A program made the translations under genes and the position numbers. A DNA stretch of 64,000 bases from assembly GCA_016617785.1 (NCBI GenBank), contig JADILM010000003.1, positions 2,170,001 through 2,234,000 on the forward strand, read 5' to 3'. The notes below the pieces were generated by a model. That model had not been told where the DNA came from. It ran no database searches and saw only the letters and a program-made list of their open reading frames with translations. Origin of the DNA: Sporobolomyces roseus. Lineage: Eukaryota > Basidiomycota > Microbotryomycetes > Sporidiobolales > Sporidiobolaceae. Shown here piece after piece: positions 35,255-45,168 of the stretch; the first letter of the stretch is position 1, and every line of letters begins with the position of its first letter.

Positions 35255-36457
35255 ATGTCTACTTCTTCAACCGGTATCACCGGAAGACAGCTTATCCGAG
35301 CTACGATGGATTTCATCGATTGCCTCGCATCGATGCGAGACTCAACGGGGGAACGTCTACCTCTTCAGGGACTCGTCTCTTGTAAAGGTCAGTCCTACTT
35401 GACTCGCCCTGTGCAAGCTAATGAACTCTGACAATGATTGGTATCATACCCTTGCTACTCTGGGCGAAGACACTGTACGAAAATTCGTCGCGAACGTGGC
35501 GCGATGCCCATCGCGAAGAGCTGCGAAGATTCTTCGAAACTGTCCGCTACAACCTCAGTAGCACTGTGAGATCCTCATCTACTCATAGTGATCACACTCG
35601 GAGCTACTTACATGGTTTCGCTGGTACAGGTCGTCTCGATTGTTGTTCTCGGTCCCTCAAGTGAAAACGAACAACGACACCTGCTCAAGCTCTTTCTCGA
35701 GAAAGGCTTCACGAAGAACGGTGACCGCTTTGCAGGATATCATCACTTCTTTGATTCTGACGGTAGCCCTGGAAAGTTCATACGGTACGTCGACGTTCGC
35801 TGTTTTCGCGTTGCGGTTTGGCTGACTTCATGAATTCCTCCCAGCTTTACGGTTCAATTTCAAGACGATCCTTCGCTTCAACACGCAGCTACCCGGCTTC
35901 GTTTGCGCAGGTCATCGGAGGCAGAGGGAGGCCTCTACATTCTCACAGCTGATATTCCTCAAATTGTGCTCGAGGCTGTTCGCAATCTCTACAATGGACG
36001 GAGTCACGACCACGAATGGGAGACCTTAGAGCTTCATCAAAAGCTTGTTCAAGCTTTGCAAAACCAAAACCCGGAACTATCGAAGCCCTTCTCGTTGAAG
36101 ACGCTCGTGGACGATTGGGACACATTGATCAAGCGCAACGGTCCGAGCGACGAATCCCAAGATTTGCGAGAATTCCTGCAGGATGTGTCGCGCGCAGGAG
36201 GATTTGATGATGGCGCCGGGCCCGAGGAAAACCAAAAGAGAGTCGAGATCTGTCGCTGGCTCGCGCAGTGCTTTGTGGGGCCACTCCCTCTGCTCAGACC
36301 TCTTCCAGCGTTCCTACTGATCTGCGATTTACGATGATTACAGCTCGATGAGCATTTCACTGTGCCGGGTGCGGCACCTTCATTCGGTCCGCCTTTCCCT
36401 CGATTCCCTGAAACCGGACATCATGTCGAGGCTCGCGGTAGTCTTGGACAGTCTTGA
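35255..36457 (+). CDS. Array family protein, gene C, possibly splice-defective
   Basis: By homology, exons 35255-35387, 35441-35565, 35630-35784, 35845-36274, 36344-36457; 318 aa. Family features: GITGRQLIRATMDFIDCLA, IPLLLWAKTL, VVLGPSSENEQRHLL, LTADIPQIVLEAVR and the tail GPPFPRFPETGHHV. The expected first acceptor just before exon 2 reads TG instead of AG (35439-35440), and no usable AG in frame is near. Either this copy is inactive, or translation starts at 35434 (MIGIIPLLLW), giving a protein without its N-terminal helix. The HPxTHLR motif is also altered (HAATRLRL). The most divergent + strand member. Confidence 0.6.
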
Positions 36458-36723
36458 GTGACTGGACAGATGGAAAGGTTCTCTACGTTCTTGATTGATA
36501 CGTGCATCTTTATTTTTCGTTTGTGTCTTTTCGAAGTTGTTCTGCGCTATGCAATCGATTCTATCAGTTTCCCCTTACCTGCGCTTGTGCCCACAATGCA
36601 CTGCAGTTCGAATGAAACCGGTACTGTAGCTGATGCGTGGTCGCGTCAAAGGAGTCGGCCGAACGAACGAGGTAGAAATCAAGCGAAAGTTAAGGGGGTC
36701 AAGTTTCACAGTGAGCAACAGAC

Positions 36724-36796
36724 ATGCCCGAGGGCCCCACCAAAAAATATGATAGCTTATGACCCCCTCGAGGCATCCCAAGTTCCATTAGATTGA
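36724..36796 (-). pseudogene. Short xylulokinase remnant 2
   Basis: About 75 bp on the minus strand aligns with the NGSWDVFGRLSAIVPHGG exon of the xylulokinase. Shared blocks include CTTGGGATG, a GGTCATAAGCTATC stretch matching GGTTATCAGCTATC, and CCTCGGGC at the end. It lies about 270 bp after gene C in the same antisense orientation as remnant 1, which follows gene B at a similar distance. Too short and decayed to code. The alignment is by eye. Confidence 0.5.
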
Positions 36797-37076
36797 CAGC
36801 GTCGAGTGGAAATCTCGAAGGAAGACAAAGAAACGAACAGCGAAGGTTTCTGTTGAGCACTGATAGGATACTGATCATTTCCAACAAAGAGATAAAGCTC
36901 GCTACAAACTAAACGAGCTCGAGAGGTAAAACTTGGGTGAACAATAGAGACAGACGAAAAGCGAAGAGGGAGAATTCGGCGGAAAAGGTTCGGATCAAGC
37001 GATACTGATCAAAGCTATAGAGATAGAATTGTCAATTTACGTAGATGATCGGGTAGAGAGGAGTCGACTCACTAGT

Positions 37077-37923
37077 TTAGAAACCTTTACCGTAGGTTCC
37101 TTTGAGAGTGAAAGTGTTGTCGGCTTCTTGCCATCCGAGAGTAACAGTACCGCCGGTGAGGGAGAGGGATCCGTAGCGAATCTAAAGCGGAGGACATTAG
37201 AGCCATTGGACCGTGTCCAAAAGCGAGAAGGTAGAACCTACAGAAGCAGAAATGCGCCCGAATACATTCGAAAACTCGTCCATAGTGAGCTTCTTCTGCT
37301 TGAAGTGATCCTTCTTCAACCTCGGAGTGGGAAGGTTGAATAGAGCGTAGAAGACTCTCGAATTGGGAACGAGACCAGTGTAGGACCAACAAGTACCTCC
37401 AGTTTTGCAAGAGGGTTGCCTGCGAAGAAATCTCGGAATCACTCAATACAGTCGAGGGGAAATAGTAGAAAGTGAGACGGCTTACCACTTCATCTGTTTC
37501 GTAATCTCCTTGTTCGCCATCGTACGAATCTGACTAACTTTATCCGCAACTTTTGCCTCATCCCAAGTTTCCTCTTCAGTCACGAAAACAGGTTGTTTCT
37601 TCTTCTTTTCTTGTTCGAGTTCGAGGTAGAGAGCAGAGTAGGCGGATTGAAGAGTTCGAATGTGTGCTACTAGCTCGTCTGAAGCTCCCATGTCGATCAT
37701 CTCATCGGGTTTGAGAACGAGTGAAGCAGAGACATCAGTCTTTGCGCGTTTGTTGGGTCGAGTAGCTGAAGATCCAGGTGTGTTGGTGATCTCTCCTCCA
37801 ATGACGCGCTTGGCGGGAGTGCTAGAAGTGGGTTGGAGGTTCGAGAGAAGAGTGTTCAGGGAGAGTCGAGAGTCAGTGGGCGTATAGGGAGCTATGAGCG
37901 CGAGCTAGATATACTCACCTCAT
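37077..37923 (-). CDS. Uncharacterised 207-aa protein with coiled coil and C-terminal beta domain
   Basis: Four exons on the minus strand: 37923-37919, 37821-37486, 37419-37242, 37181-37077. The first coding exon is only 5 nt (ATGAG); joined to exon 2 it gives MSTPAKRVIGGEITNTPGSS. A basic patch (NKRAKTD), a helical coiled-coil-like part (LVAHIRTLQSAYSALYLELE) with a Lys run, and a C-terminal segment of likely beta strands (IRYGSLSLTGGTVTLGWQE ... LKGTYGKGF) follow. I do not recognise the family. Size and layout would fit a nuclear or chromosomal protein. It sits between array genes C and D but is unrelated to them. Confidence 0.7.
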
Positions 37924-38250
37924 ACTGTTGATCTTGTGCTGAGTTTGAAGGCGTAGAAAGTGTTGGAAGTGGAGAAGGAAGAGGTTTGTTTTTTCTCCCT
38001 TCTCTCGTCCAAATTTCGAATTTCGCGAGTCACGTGACTTCTCTCTCTTCCTACTCTTCCTCTTTCTTTTCGCTCTTTCGCCGCTCTCTACATTGCTTCT
38101 TAGCTTTATACTTCTGCTCAGGTCAACTCTGCGTCAGAACTCTGCTCATCTGCTCCGTTTTTCCCCGCGGAGCCCTCTCGTTTCCACGTTTCCGTCTCCT
38201 TCTCTTTCCGCGCTGCTCTTTCTCCTCTCCTTCACCACAAAACGAAAGTG

Positions 38251-39508
38251 ATGTCTTCCTCGTCTACGACCCCAACCGGCGTCTCCGGGAGACAGCTTAT
38301 ACAGGCAGTGATTGATTTCTTCGATCATCTCGCATCGAAAAATTCAACTCTTCAAGGTCTTGTCATCTGTCCTGGTCAGTGCTCTGCTATCGTCGACCAT
38401 TGGTAAGCGGTGGCCTGATCAGAGCGCGATCAAACAGGTACAACCCTCGTTCCGTCGTTCCTCTGGACCAAAGCGATCGAGAATCTTCCAGAAGTCGACG
38501 ATACTCCTTCAATGCGCGCCGAAATCTTTCAGCACTGCAGCAATCGACTCAATGACCTCTATACTGGTCGATCGGCTGTACGGTGGCGCCTCTCCTATGA
38601 CTGAGTAAATCTCGCAACTGATTCTGATTTCCGTCGAAATGCTCGCAGGCCATCTACATCGCAATACTTGGCTCAAGCACTTCGGAGACTCAGAAGGATA
38701 TCGCCCAATCTTTCTTTTACGATGTCGTCAGAAACGATCCTGGCAAGTCAGGTGAATACTCGGGATGGTACGGATCTCGAAACGGTGTCCCTCCAATTCG
38801 GTGAGTGCAGCCATCTCCAATCTTTGGAGCAAGTCTGATATAGATCCAACTGTTTCAGCTTTGAGCTCGAGTTTCGTCAAGCATGCTTAGTCCAGCACCC
38901 TATCACTCATCTTCGCATTCAGAGGGATGCGAATGGACAAGAGATCAAGATCCTCACCGTCGATCCTCCTCGCATCATTTTGAGCGCACTCAGGGCTCTT
39001 CGCAGAGTGACAGCTCAATCTGCGCATCCCGGCTTGAAGAAACCTTCGACTGAATGGATCCCGCTCTTGCTGTTCCATCATGCAATTGACATCTTCAGAA
39101 GACACGGCTCTCTCCCTCCTCCTCTCTCTGAGTCAAAGGCTCGTCAAGACTTGGCTTCTCTCCTCAAGGCGCAAGGTCAAGAGGGTCGCGATTTGCGGCA
39201 GTTCCTCGACATCTATTCGAAAGTCGGTTCAGCAGATCACCGCAAAGCTTGCGAAACATTCATTCCCTACTTCTCAAGGGTACGTATTTCCTCTTCTGCA
39301 CTTTGTCATCGATACTGACCCTGTAGCCTGATCGCAACAGCCTATCTCATCAGGATTCACCGACCTCCTTCCAACCTCGAGTCAAGATATTGAACCCCCT
39401 TTCCCTCATTTTCCAACGAGTCCTTTCCATGTACATGGTAGGAATGATCTAGAGACTGGAGGAGTCAATATACAGAAGCCGAAACCTGCTGTTTTGCGAA
39501 GAACGTAA
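38251..39508 (+). CDS. Array family protein, gene D (unrecognised family)
   Basis: Exons 38251-38374, 38438-38577, 38649-38800, 38859-39279, 39341-39508; 334 aa. Same five-exon plan and phases as genes A-C. Features: GVSGRQLIQAVIDFFDHLA, VPSFLWTKAI, IYIAILGSSTSETQ, VQHPITHLRIQRD, ILTVDPPRIILSALRAL, WIPLLLFHHAI, SKARQDLASLL and the tail EPPFPHFPTSPFHV. Looks intact. It starts 328 bp from the divergent unknown gene at 37.9 kb, so the two may share a promoter. Confidence 0.75.
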
Positions 39509-39717
39509 TTACTCGTTGTTTCGTTCGTCTTTATCCGTGCACCAAATGTAATCGCAAACTCTAGCTAGATTGAAACCAATAACAACGATCCAAGACAAGG
39601 TGTTGATACGTTTGTTTAATACAAAGAGAGTAAGAAGGATTACTGACGTATCACAGACTCGCAAAGGCGAAACCGACGACAAAGTTACAGCTCGAAAAAT
39701 CTACTACAGCCATTCAG

Positions 39718-40940
39718 TCAATCGGCGATATGCAGGCCTGCTTCTGACTGACGAGTCCCCGGAAGTATCAGACGAGTTGCGCGAGATCGGAGTGAAGGCG
39801 GAAGAGGAGCAAGAAGAGGGAGAAGACCATCTTTCGCTGACTTGACCACATTCCATGGCTGTGAAGAGCATAGAGGCGTCAGTAGGTGATCAAAGCTAGT
39901 TTTGAGCTAGTGGGAGAACGTACGCCTTGAAAATAGAACCCTCTCAAGATCTCGCAAGTTTCCTTGATTATTTCCTCATTCGATGGATCTCGAATCTGTT
40001 TGCCCATCCAATCTCGCGTCGCCTCATACTCACTCTCATCATCGAAATAGGCTGACGGGGCGAGAGAGGTGAAGGCTGTGGGTAGAATTTGGCGAGCATT
40101 CTCGTGAATCTTGATGATTCGGGCGAAGAGCATGAGAGGGGACCATCCAGGTGACTCTTTGTTCCAGTGGTGTATAGTCTCGAGTGTAGATTGGCGGTAC
40201 CAGAGTGAGATCTCGTGTAGAGTGCGGAAGATGCAACGAGGAGGATTCGCAGTGTCGATTCGAAAGGTCGTAACAGTCGAATTGCGAGGTTGTCTGATCG
40301 ATAGCGTAGTCCAGGGATCGGGAGATTCTTTGATACAGATGTTGACTCTAGCGCAAACAATCGGTGTTGGTAGGGAAGTACTGAAAACGGAAAAAGGGAA
40401 GCTTTACGCACTTTACGGTCTCGCATTTGGAATTGATCGCATTCTTTGGATACCTTCCAGAGATCATCCCTTTTCTGCATCTCATGTGAGATATGACTTC
40501 TGTCAATACCTCCTCAACCTGCGAGGTGGTCAACATGTGAAATCGAGAACGAGGCAACACGTACTGTTAAAATGGGGAATAGAATCAGTTCCGCTGCTCT
40601 TAGTGGGACGGAAACGGGATGAGAGATGAAGCTTACTCCGTGTATGGTAGAATTAGAATGTTCGAGAGCTCGCGACGAGGCGCTGTCAATTTCACGACGA
40701 AGTTGCGAATCGCTCGGAGTGGAATCCCTGATCGCTCTGGCCCAAAGCAGAGCTACATCAGTACCTGGGGGACCAATAGCTACGGTCAGTGGATTCGAGG
40801 TTGTGCACGAATGAATGAAGGGACTGACTAGTTCCAGCAATCACAGCGGTAAGATTGTGTTGTTTGAGTTCGTTGACGAATCCGACGAGTGCCTCGATGA
40901 AGCGCGAGTCTGTAGGCGAGGCTTCGGCAAGTGCGGACAT
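39718..40940 (-). CDS. Array family protein, gene E, diverged minus-strand member
   Basis: Exons 40940-40829, 40764-40637, 40563-40454, 40347-39924, 39858-39718; 304 aa. Recognised by structure: the same phases 1, 0, 2, 0 and matching exon sizes, plus DSRFIEALVGFVNELK at the start, DVALLWARAI, a TFRIDTANPPRCIFRTLHEI segment aligned with LTVDPPRIILSALRAL, and GWSPLMLFARII. The C-terminal PPFPxFP motif is absent. The first donor is shifted 6 nt relative to the other copies, leaving phase unchanged. The third intron (about 106 nt, donor GTATCC) is the weakest part of the model. Points towards gene D (convergent). Confidence 0.6.
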
Positions 40941-41496
40941 GATCGCGCGAGAGAGGAAGCAGTGGCCGGTGGAAGAGAGGAGGGGAAGAGAGGAGTGGGA
41001 AAACTCGCTGAGTAGCCAAAGTCCGATCTTGTTCCGCGGTGCTCCTGCTGTCTGCCACGTCAAGCGAGTTACTCTGACTGACTGAAGCGAGTTGATAGAG
41101 CTAAGCGATCGGAGAGAGCGTTGGCATGGTAGAAGGGAAACAAGAAACAGGGCACTTTGCGAAGATTTCACTTCGCTTGTTGTTGAGACTGTCGTCTCTT
41201 CGTTCGGATCCATCTCGAGTCGTATCTAGCGTGACGTTCAGAGCTGTAATGGGGCCTGTCGAGGGAAAAGTGAAGCGACTCGGAAGCGAAGAGGAGGCGA
41301 GAAGAGGAGAGCGAGGAGACGCGGTCGGATTTATACCGCGACTGGACCAACCGTATATGAGCTTGTGGAGTACTTCAGAGCTGTCCTAAGCAGAATCGAA
41401 GTGGTTGGTAGAAGATTGAGAGATTCCCTCTTCGAAATTCGTCACCTCTTGAGTTCCCACCTTCAACTCCAACTCCAACTCCAATACTAGCACGAT
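40941..41496. promoter_or_regulatory. Divergent promoter, array gene E / proteasome alpha4
   Basis: About 560 bp between two divergent start codons. Short ORFs here carry no recognisable motif. Confidence 0.45.
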
Positions 41497-42917
41497 ATGG
41501 GTTCCCGTAGATACGATTCACGAACGTACGTCTCACTTCTCCCTCCTTGCTCCCTTCCCTCGTCATCCTCTTCCCTTTCCCGATTTAATGATGAACGCGC
41601 ACGCTAACCCTCTCCTCTCTCCTCTCCCTTGCGACTGTATAATGGATATTGGTCGTTACTAGAACTATCTTCTCACCTGAAGGTCGATTGTATCAAGTTG
41701 AATACGCATTAGAATCAATCAGTACGTAATCCCCTTCCCACTCTCGCTCCCACTAGCTAACAAAGATCACTATGTACAGGTCATGCCGGTACAGTAGTAG
41801 GTATTCTCGCCGCCGGTCCCTCTGCGAAACCTTTCACTGCATCCTCAGAATCCACCGATGCGATGGCAGTCGACTCTTCAGCTGAACCCTCCACTTCGAC
41901 TGCTACTACTATGACTACTTCAGCAGCAACGAAGAAGAAAGAAGAAGAAGCGAAAGCAGAGAGGGAGAAGAAATATCCTTTACCTCACAAGAAAGGGATC
42001 GTACTCGCGGCGGAAAAGAAAGTTACGAGTAAATTGTTGGAGAAGGAGAAAGGTTCGAGTGAGAAATTGTTCATGGTCAATGGGTGAGTTTGCTGTTCTC
42101 TCTTTCATCGTTGAGAATGGAAAAGAAATTGATGGAGCGGAGGACGTGAATTCTCACAGAAACGTTATTTCTGGAGTTGCTGGTTACAACGCAGATGCCA
42201 ATTCTCTCGTTTCTTACGCACGAAACGCTGCTCAAGTGAGCTTCCCCTCTCTCTCAATCTTCACCCAGTTCCCGCTCACCAAAGACCTTTGATTCAGTCG
42301 CATCTCGCAACTTACAATGAAGACATGCCAGTCGAACAACTGGTCCAAAAAGTGTGCGACCTCAAACAAGGTTACACTCAATTCGGTGGTCTCCGTCCAT
42401 TCGGAGTATCGTTCCTCTTCGCCGGTCATGACCCTCACCACGAACTCCAATTGTACGCGAGTGATCCGAGTGGGAATTATTCGGGTTGGAAAGCGACTTG
42501 TATTGGTGCGAACAATTCGACGGCGCAGAGTTTGTTGAGACAGGATTATAGGGACGATATTGGATTGGAGGAGAGTGTTGGGTTGGCGTTGAAGGTTTTG
42601 AGTAAGACGATGGATTCGACTAGTTTGGATTCTGAGAAACGTATGTCTCTTTCTACTTGCGATTTCTAGCTTCGAAGTATGTTACTGATCTTCTATATGT
42701 GGGCAGTTGAATTGGCTACGCTTACTGTCGATGAAGAGACTGGTCTGCCGATTTGCAAGATCTTCAAACCTCATGAGATTGATGCTGGTACGCCTGAGAT
42801 TCGCTTCATCGATGACTGTCGTGTGCCTAACTGATGTGACACAATCTTTATCGTGCAGCTCTCGAGAAGGAAGGATTGGCAAAGAAACCAGAGGAGGAAG
42901 TGATCGCTTCTGCCTGA
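41497..42917 (+). CDS. PRE9: 20S proteasome subunit alpha type-4 (Pre9/PSMA4)
   Basis: Seven exons: 41497-41525, 41663-41721, 41780-42083, 42160-42235, 42298-42640, 42707-42787, 42859-42917; 316 aa. Core motifs are MGSRRYDSRTTIFSPEGRLY, QVEYALESISHAG, GYNADANSLV, QGYTQFGGLRPFGVSFL and NYSGWKATCIGANN. This subunit belongs to the outer ring of the 20S core that gates substrate entry. Unusual: about 55 residues of Ser/Thr/Ala- and then Lys/Glu-rich sequence (residues about 45-100) are inserted between the first strand (TVVGILAAG) and the KKGIVLAAEKK strand, where alpha4 subunits of about 250 aa have only a short loop. The insertion is in-frame inside exon 3 and may be a retained intron-like or disordered loop. 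Confidence 0.92.
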
Positions 42918-43234
42918 GGTTCGATAGAGACGTAGAGGGCGAAGTGAATGCAAATGAGTTATATAGTACAATCATGTCGAGCTGTCTGGAGACGAGTGTG
43001 AGAATGAGGAGCCGTTCTCGAGGGAAAGCGACAGAAACGAGCGATGCGAAACGACCTTTTCTCTTTGTTTCGCTTTTCGTTTTGGCTTCTTCTGATTGTC
43101 GTTTTACATCTCCTTTCTGCGTCTTCTTGAGCTGTCATGGTCGCAGACTTGTCAATTTTGCGAACTTTTCGGAGAGTGATGACGGAACGCAACTTTCGCT
43201 CTCTACTTCTTCCTCTTCACCCTTTCCCTCGACA
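42918..43234. other. Intergenic, STE24 upstream region
   Basis: About 320 bp between tandem genes, holding the proteasome gene 3' UTR and the STE24 promoter. It reads through in one frame by chance; no motif supports coding. Confidence 0.45.
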
Positions 43235-45084
43235 ATGGCCGAATTCCTCCAGTCTATACAGCAGAAGCTGAATGATCCTTCTATTCCTTACCAGAAGGTC
43301 GTCTTGTTCACGCTTCTAGCGGTTTCAGGTTTCGAAACTTTCATCTCGTAAGTCTCCCCTTTCTGCTCTACCTAGCCTCTGAGCAGCCTGGCGTACTGAG
43401 CACATACTCCACTGCTCTATAGCTCCCGCCAGAAGCCGTACCTCTCTTCCGTGAAATACCCTAATCTCCCCTCAGCCCTTCGACCTTTCCTCACTTCCCC
43501 CGACGCTCACGACACTTACCGTAAATCGCAATCCTATGCACGACACAAGCTCTCCTTCTCCTCCGTCACCAATATCCTCTCCCTCCTTCAAACCTTCATC
43601 CTCCTCACTTCCCTCTCAGCTCCCTTCCTCGAGAAATTCGGATTCCATCCTCCCAATCAATCGAATTGGACTCTATTGAAGGGGTTCTGGGATGCTGCTG
43701 CGAAAGTACCGGGAGTAGGGAATAGCGAGTTGAGGCAAACTGCCGCGTTCATCGCGGGGATGAATTTGGTTGGAACAGTGATTGGGATCCCGGAGGGATT
43801 ATACAAGAACTTCGTGCTCGAAGAGAAGCATGGGTTTAACAAGATGACTTACACAACATTCGTACAAGATCTATTCAAAGGTGAGTGCAATCCCTCCTGA
43901 ATTCTGCACAAGACTGAATTGTAGAAGAGATGCATCTGGTCACAGGTCTCGCTCTATCCTTCGCTCTCGAGATCCCACTTTCCACTGCCCTCGTCGCTCT
44001 CATTCATTGGGTCGGAAACGATGCGATCCTCCGTTTACTCGCCTACATTCTCACTTTCGCCTTCGCCCTAGTACTCCTAATGGTTCCCCTTGGACCCTAC
44101 GTCATCATGCCCCTTTTCAACACCTTCACTCTACTCCCTACGACCTCTCCCGTCTACCCCAAAGTCAAGGCACTGGCGGAGAAGGTAGGATTCCCTTGTG
44201 ATAAGATTTACGTGATTGATGGGAGTAAGAGGAGTAGTCATTCGAACGCTTTCGTGACGGGTATTCCGGGGTGTAGTAAATGGATCGTTATCTATGATAC
44301 TTTGTTGGAGAAAGCTAGTCCGGAAGAAGTAGAGGCTATCTTGGGTACGTTTCCCTTCGATCTCTAGTTCTTTGCTTTCGAAGCTGAACTACTGCCATTG
44401 CTTGGAGACGTACAGCTCACGAACTAGGTACGATCTCACATTCACTCTCTATAACCCGAATCACCTGACTGACTTCCCCTCTCTTTCGACAGCTCACTGG
44501 AAATTCAATCACATCATCTACCTCCTCGGTACCGCCCTGACTCAAATCGCATTCTCCCTCTCAATCTTCACCCTCTTCCTCTCGAACACCTCCCTTCTCT
44601 CTTCCTTCGGGTTCCACTCTTCCCCCCTCTCCTCCCTCGCCCAAAAAACAGGGTTAACTTCCCACGTCGGTCCAACCGTCGTATCCCTATTCTTAGCGGC
44701 AACTCTGTTCACCCCGTTGAGCGCTTTCTTGAGCTTCTTGACGAACTCGATTACGAGGATGCTGGAGTATCAGGCAGACGCTTTCGCAGTGGGATTAGGG
44801 AAAGAGACGGCTGAGAACCTCAAGACTGCTTTGATTGGGATTCATGAGAAGAATCTAGTGAGTCTCCCTTACTGTCAGCTCGCAGTTGCGAAGCAGTCGG
44901 GCTTGATCAAGCGACGTGATTATCAAGGAAAAAGCAGGAGCTGACAACAACTGTTCCTCATTTTCAGGCGATTTACGCTGTGGATCATGTATACTCGAGC
45001 TATCACCACAACCACCCTACCCTAGTGGAGAGATTGGAGGCATTAGATCAGAAGATGATCGAGGAGGAGAAGAAAGCAAAGTAG
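43235..45084 (+). CDS. STE24: CAAX prenyl protease 1 (Ste24 zinc metalloprotease)
   Basis: Six exons: 43235-43347, 43423-43880, 43946-44344, 44416-44427, 44493-44857, 44968-45084; 487 aa. A multi-pass ER membrane M48 metalloprotease that cleaves C-terminal aaX and processes a-factor-like pheromones. Seen: KSQSYARHKLSF, EKHGFNKMTYTTF, LPTTSPVYPKVKALAEK, HSNAFVTGIPG, the zinc motif HELAH (H325, E326, H329) and the third ligand in MLEYQADAFAVG. HELAH differs from the usual HELGHW by Gly to Ala. The HExxH ligands are split across a 12-nt exon (44416-44427). An alternative acceptor at 43924 would add seven residues; the chosen one restores DLFKGLALS. Ends with a Lys/Glu-rich tail. Confidence 0.92.
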
Positions 45085-45168
45085 ACGAAAAGTCTGAAAC
45101 GAAGAAAACCAAACTTTTCGATTCTCAACCTCAGATATTACAGATACGAATGGATCACAAATGAGGGG

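Noticed and set aside
36458..36720. Possible extra exon of array gene C after its stop
   Set aside because: The last exon already ends with the family PPFPRFP tail and a stop; downstream sequence shows no family similarity.
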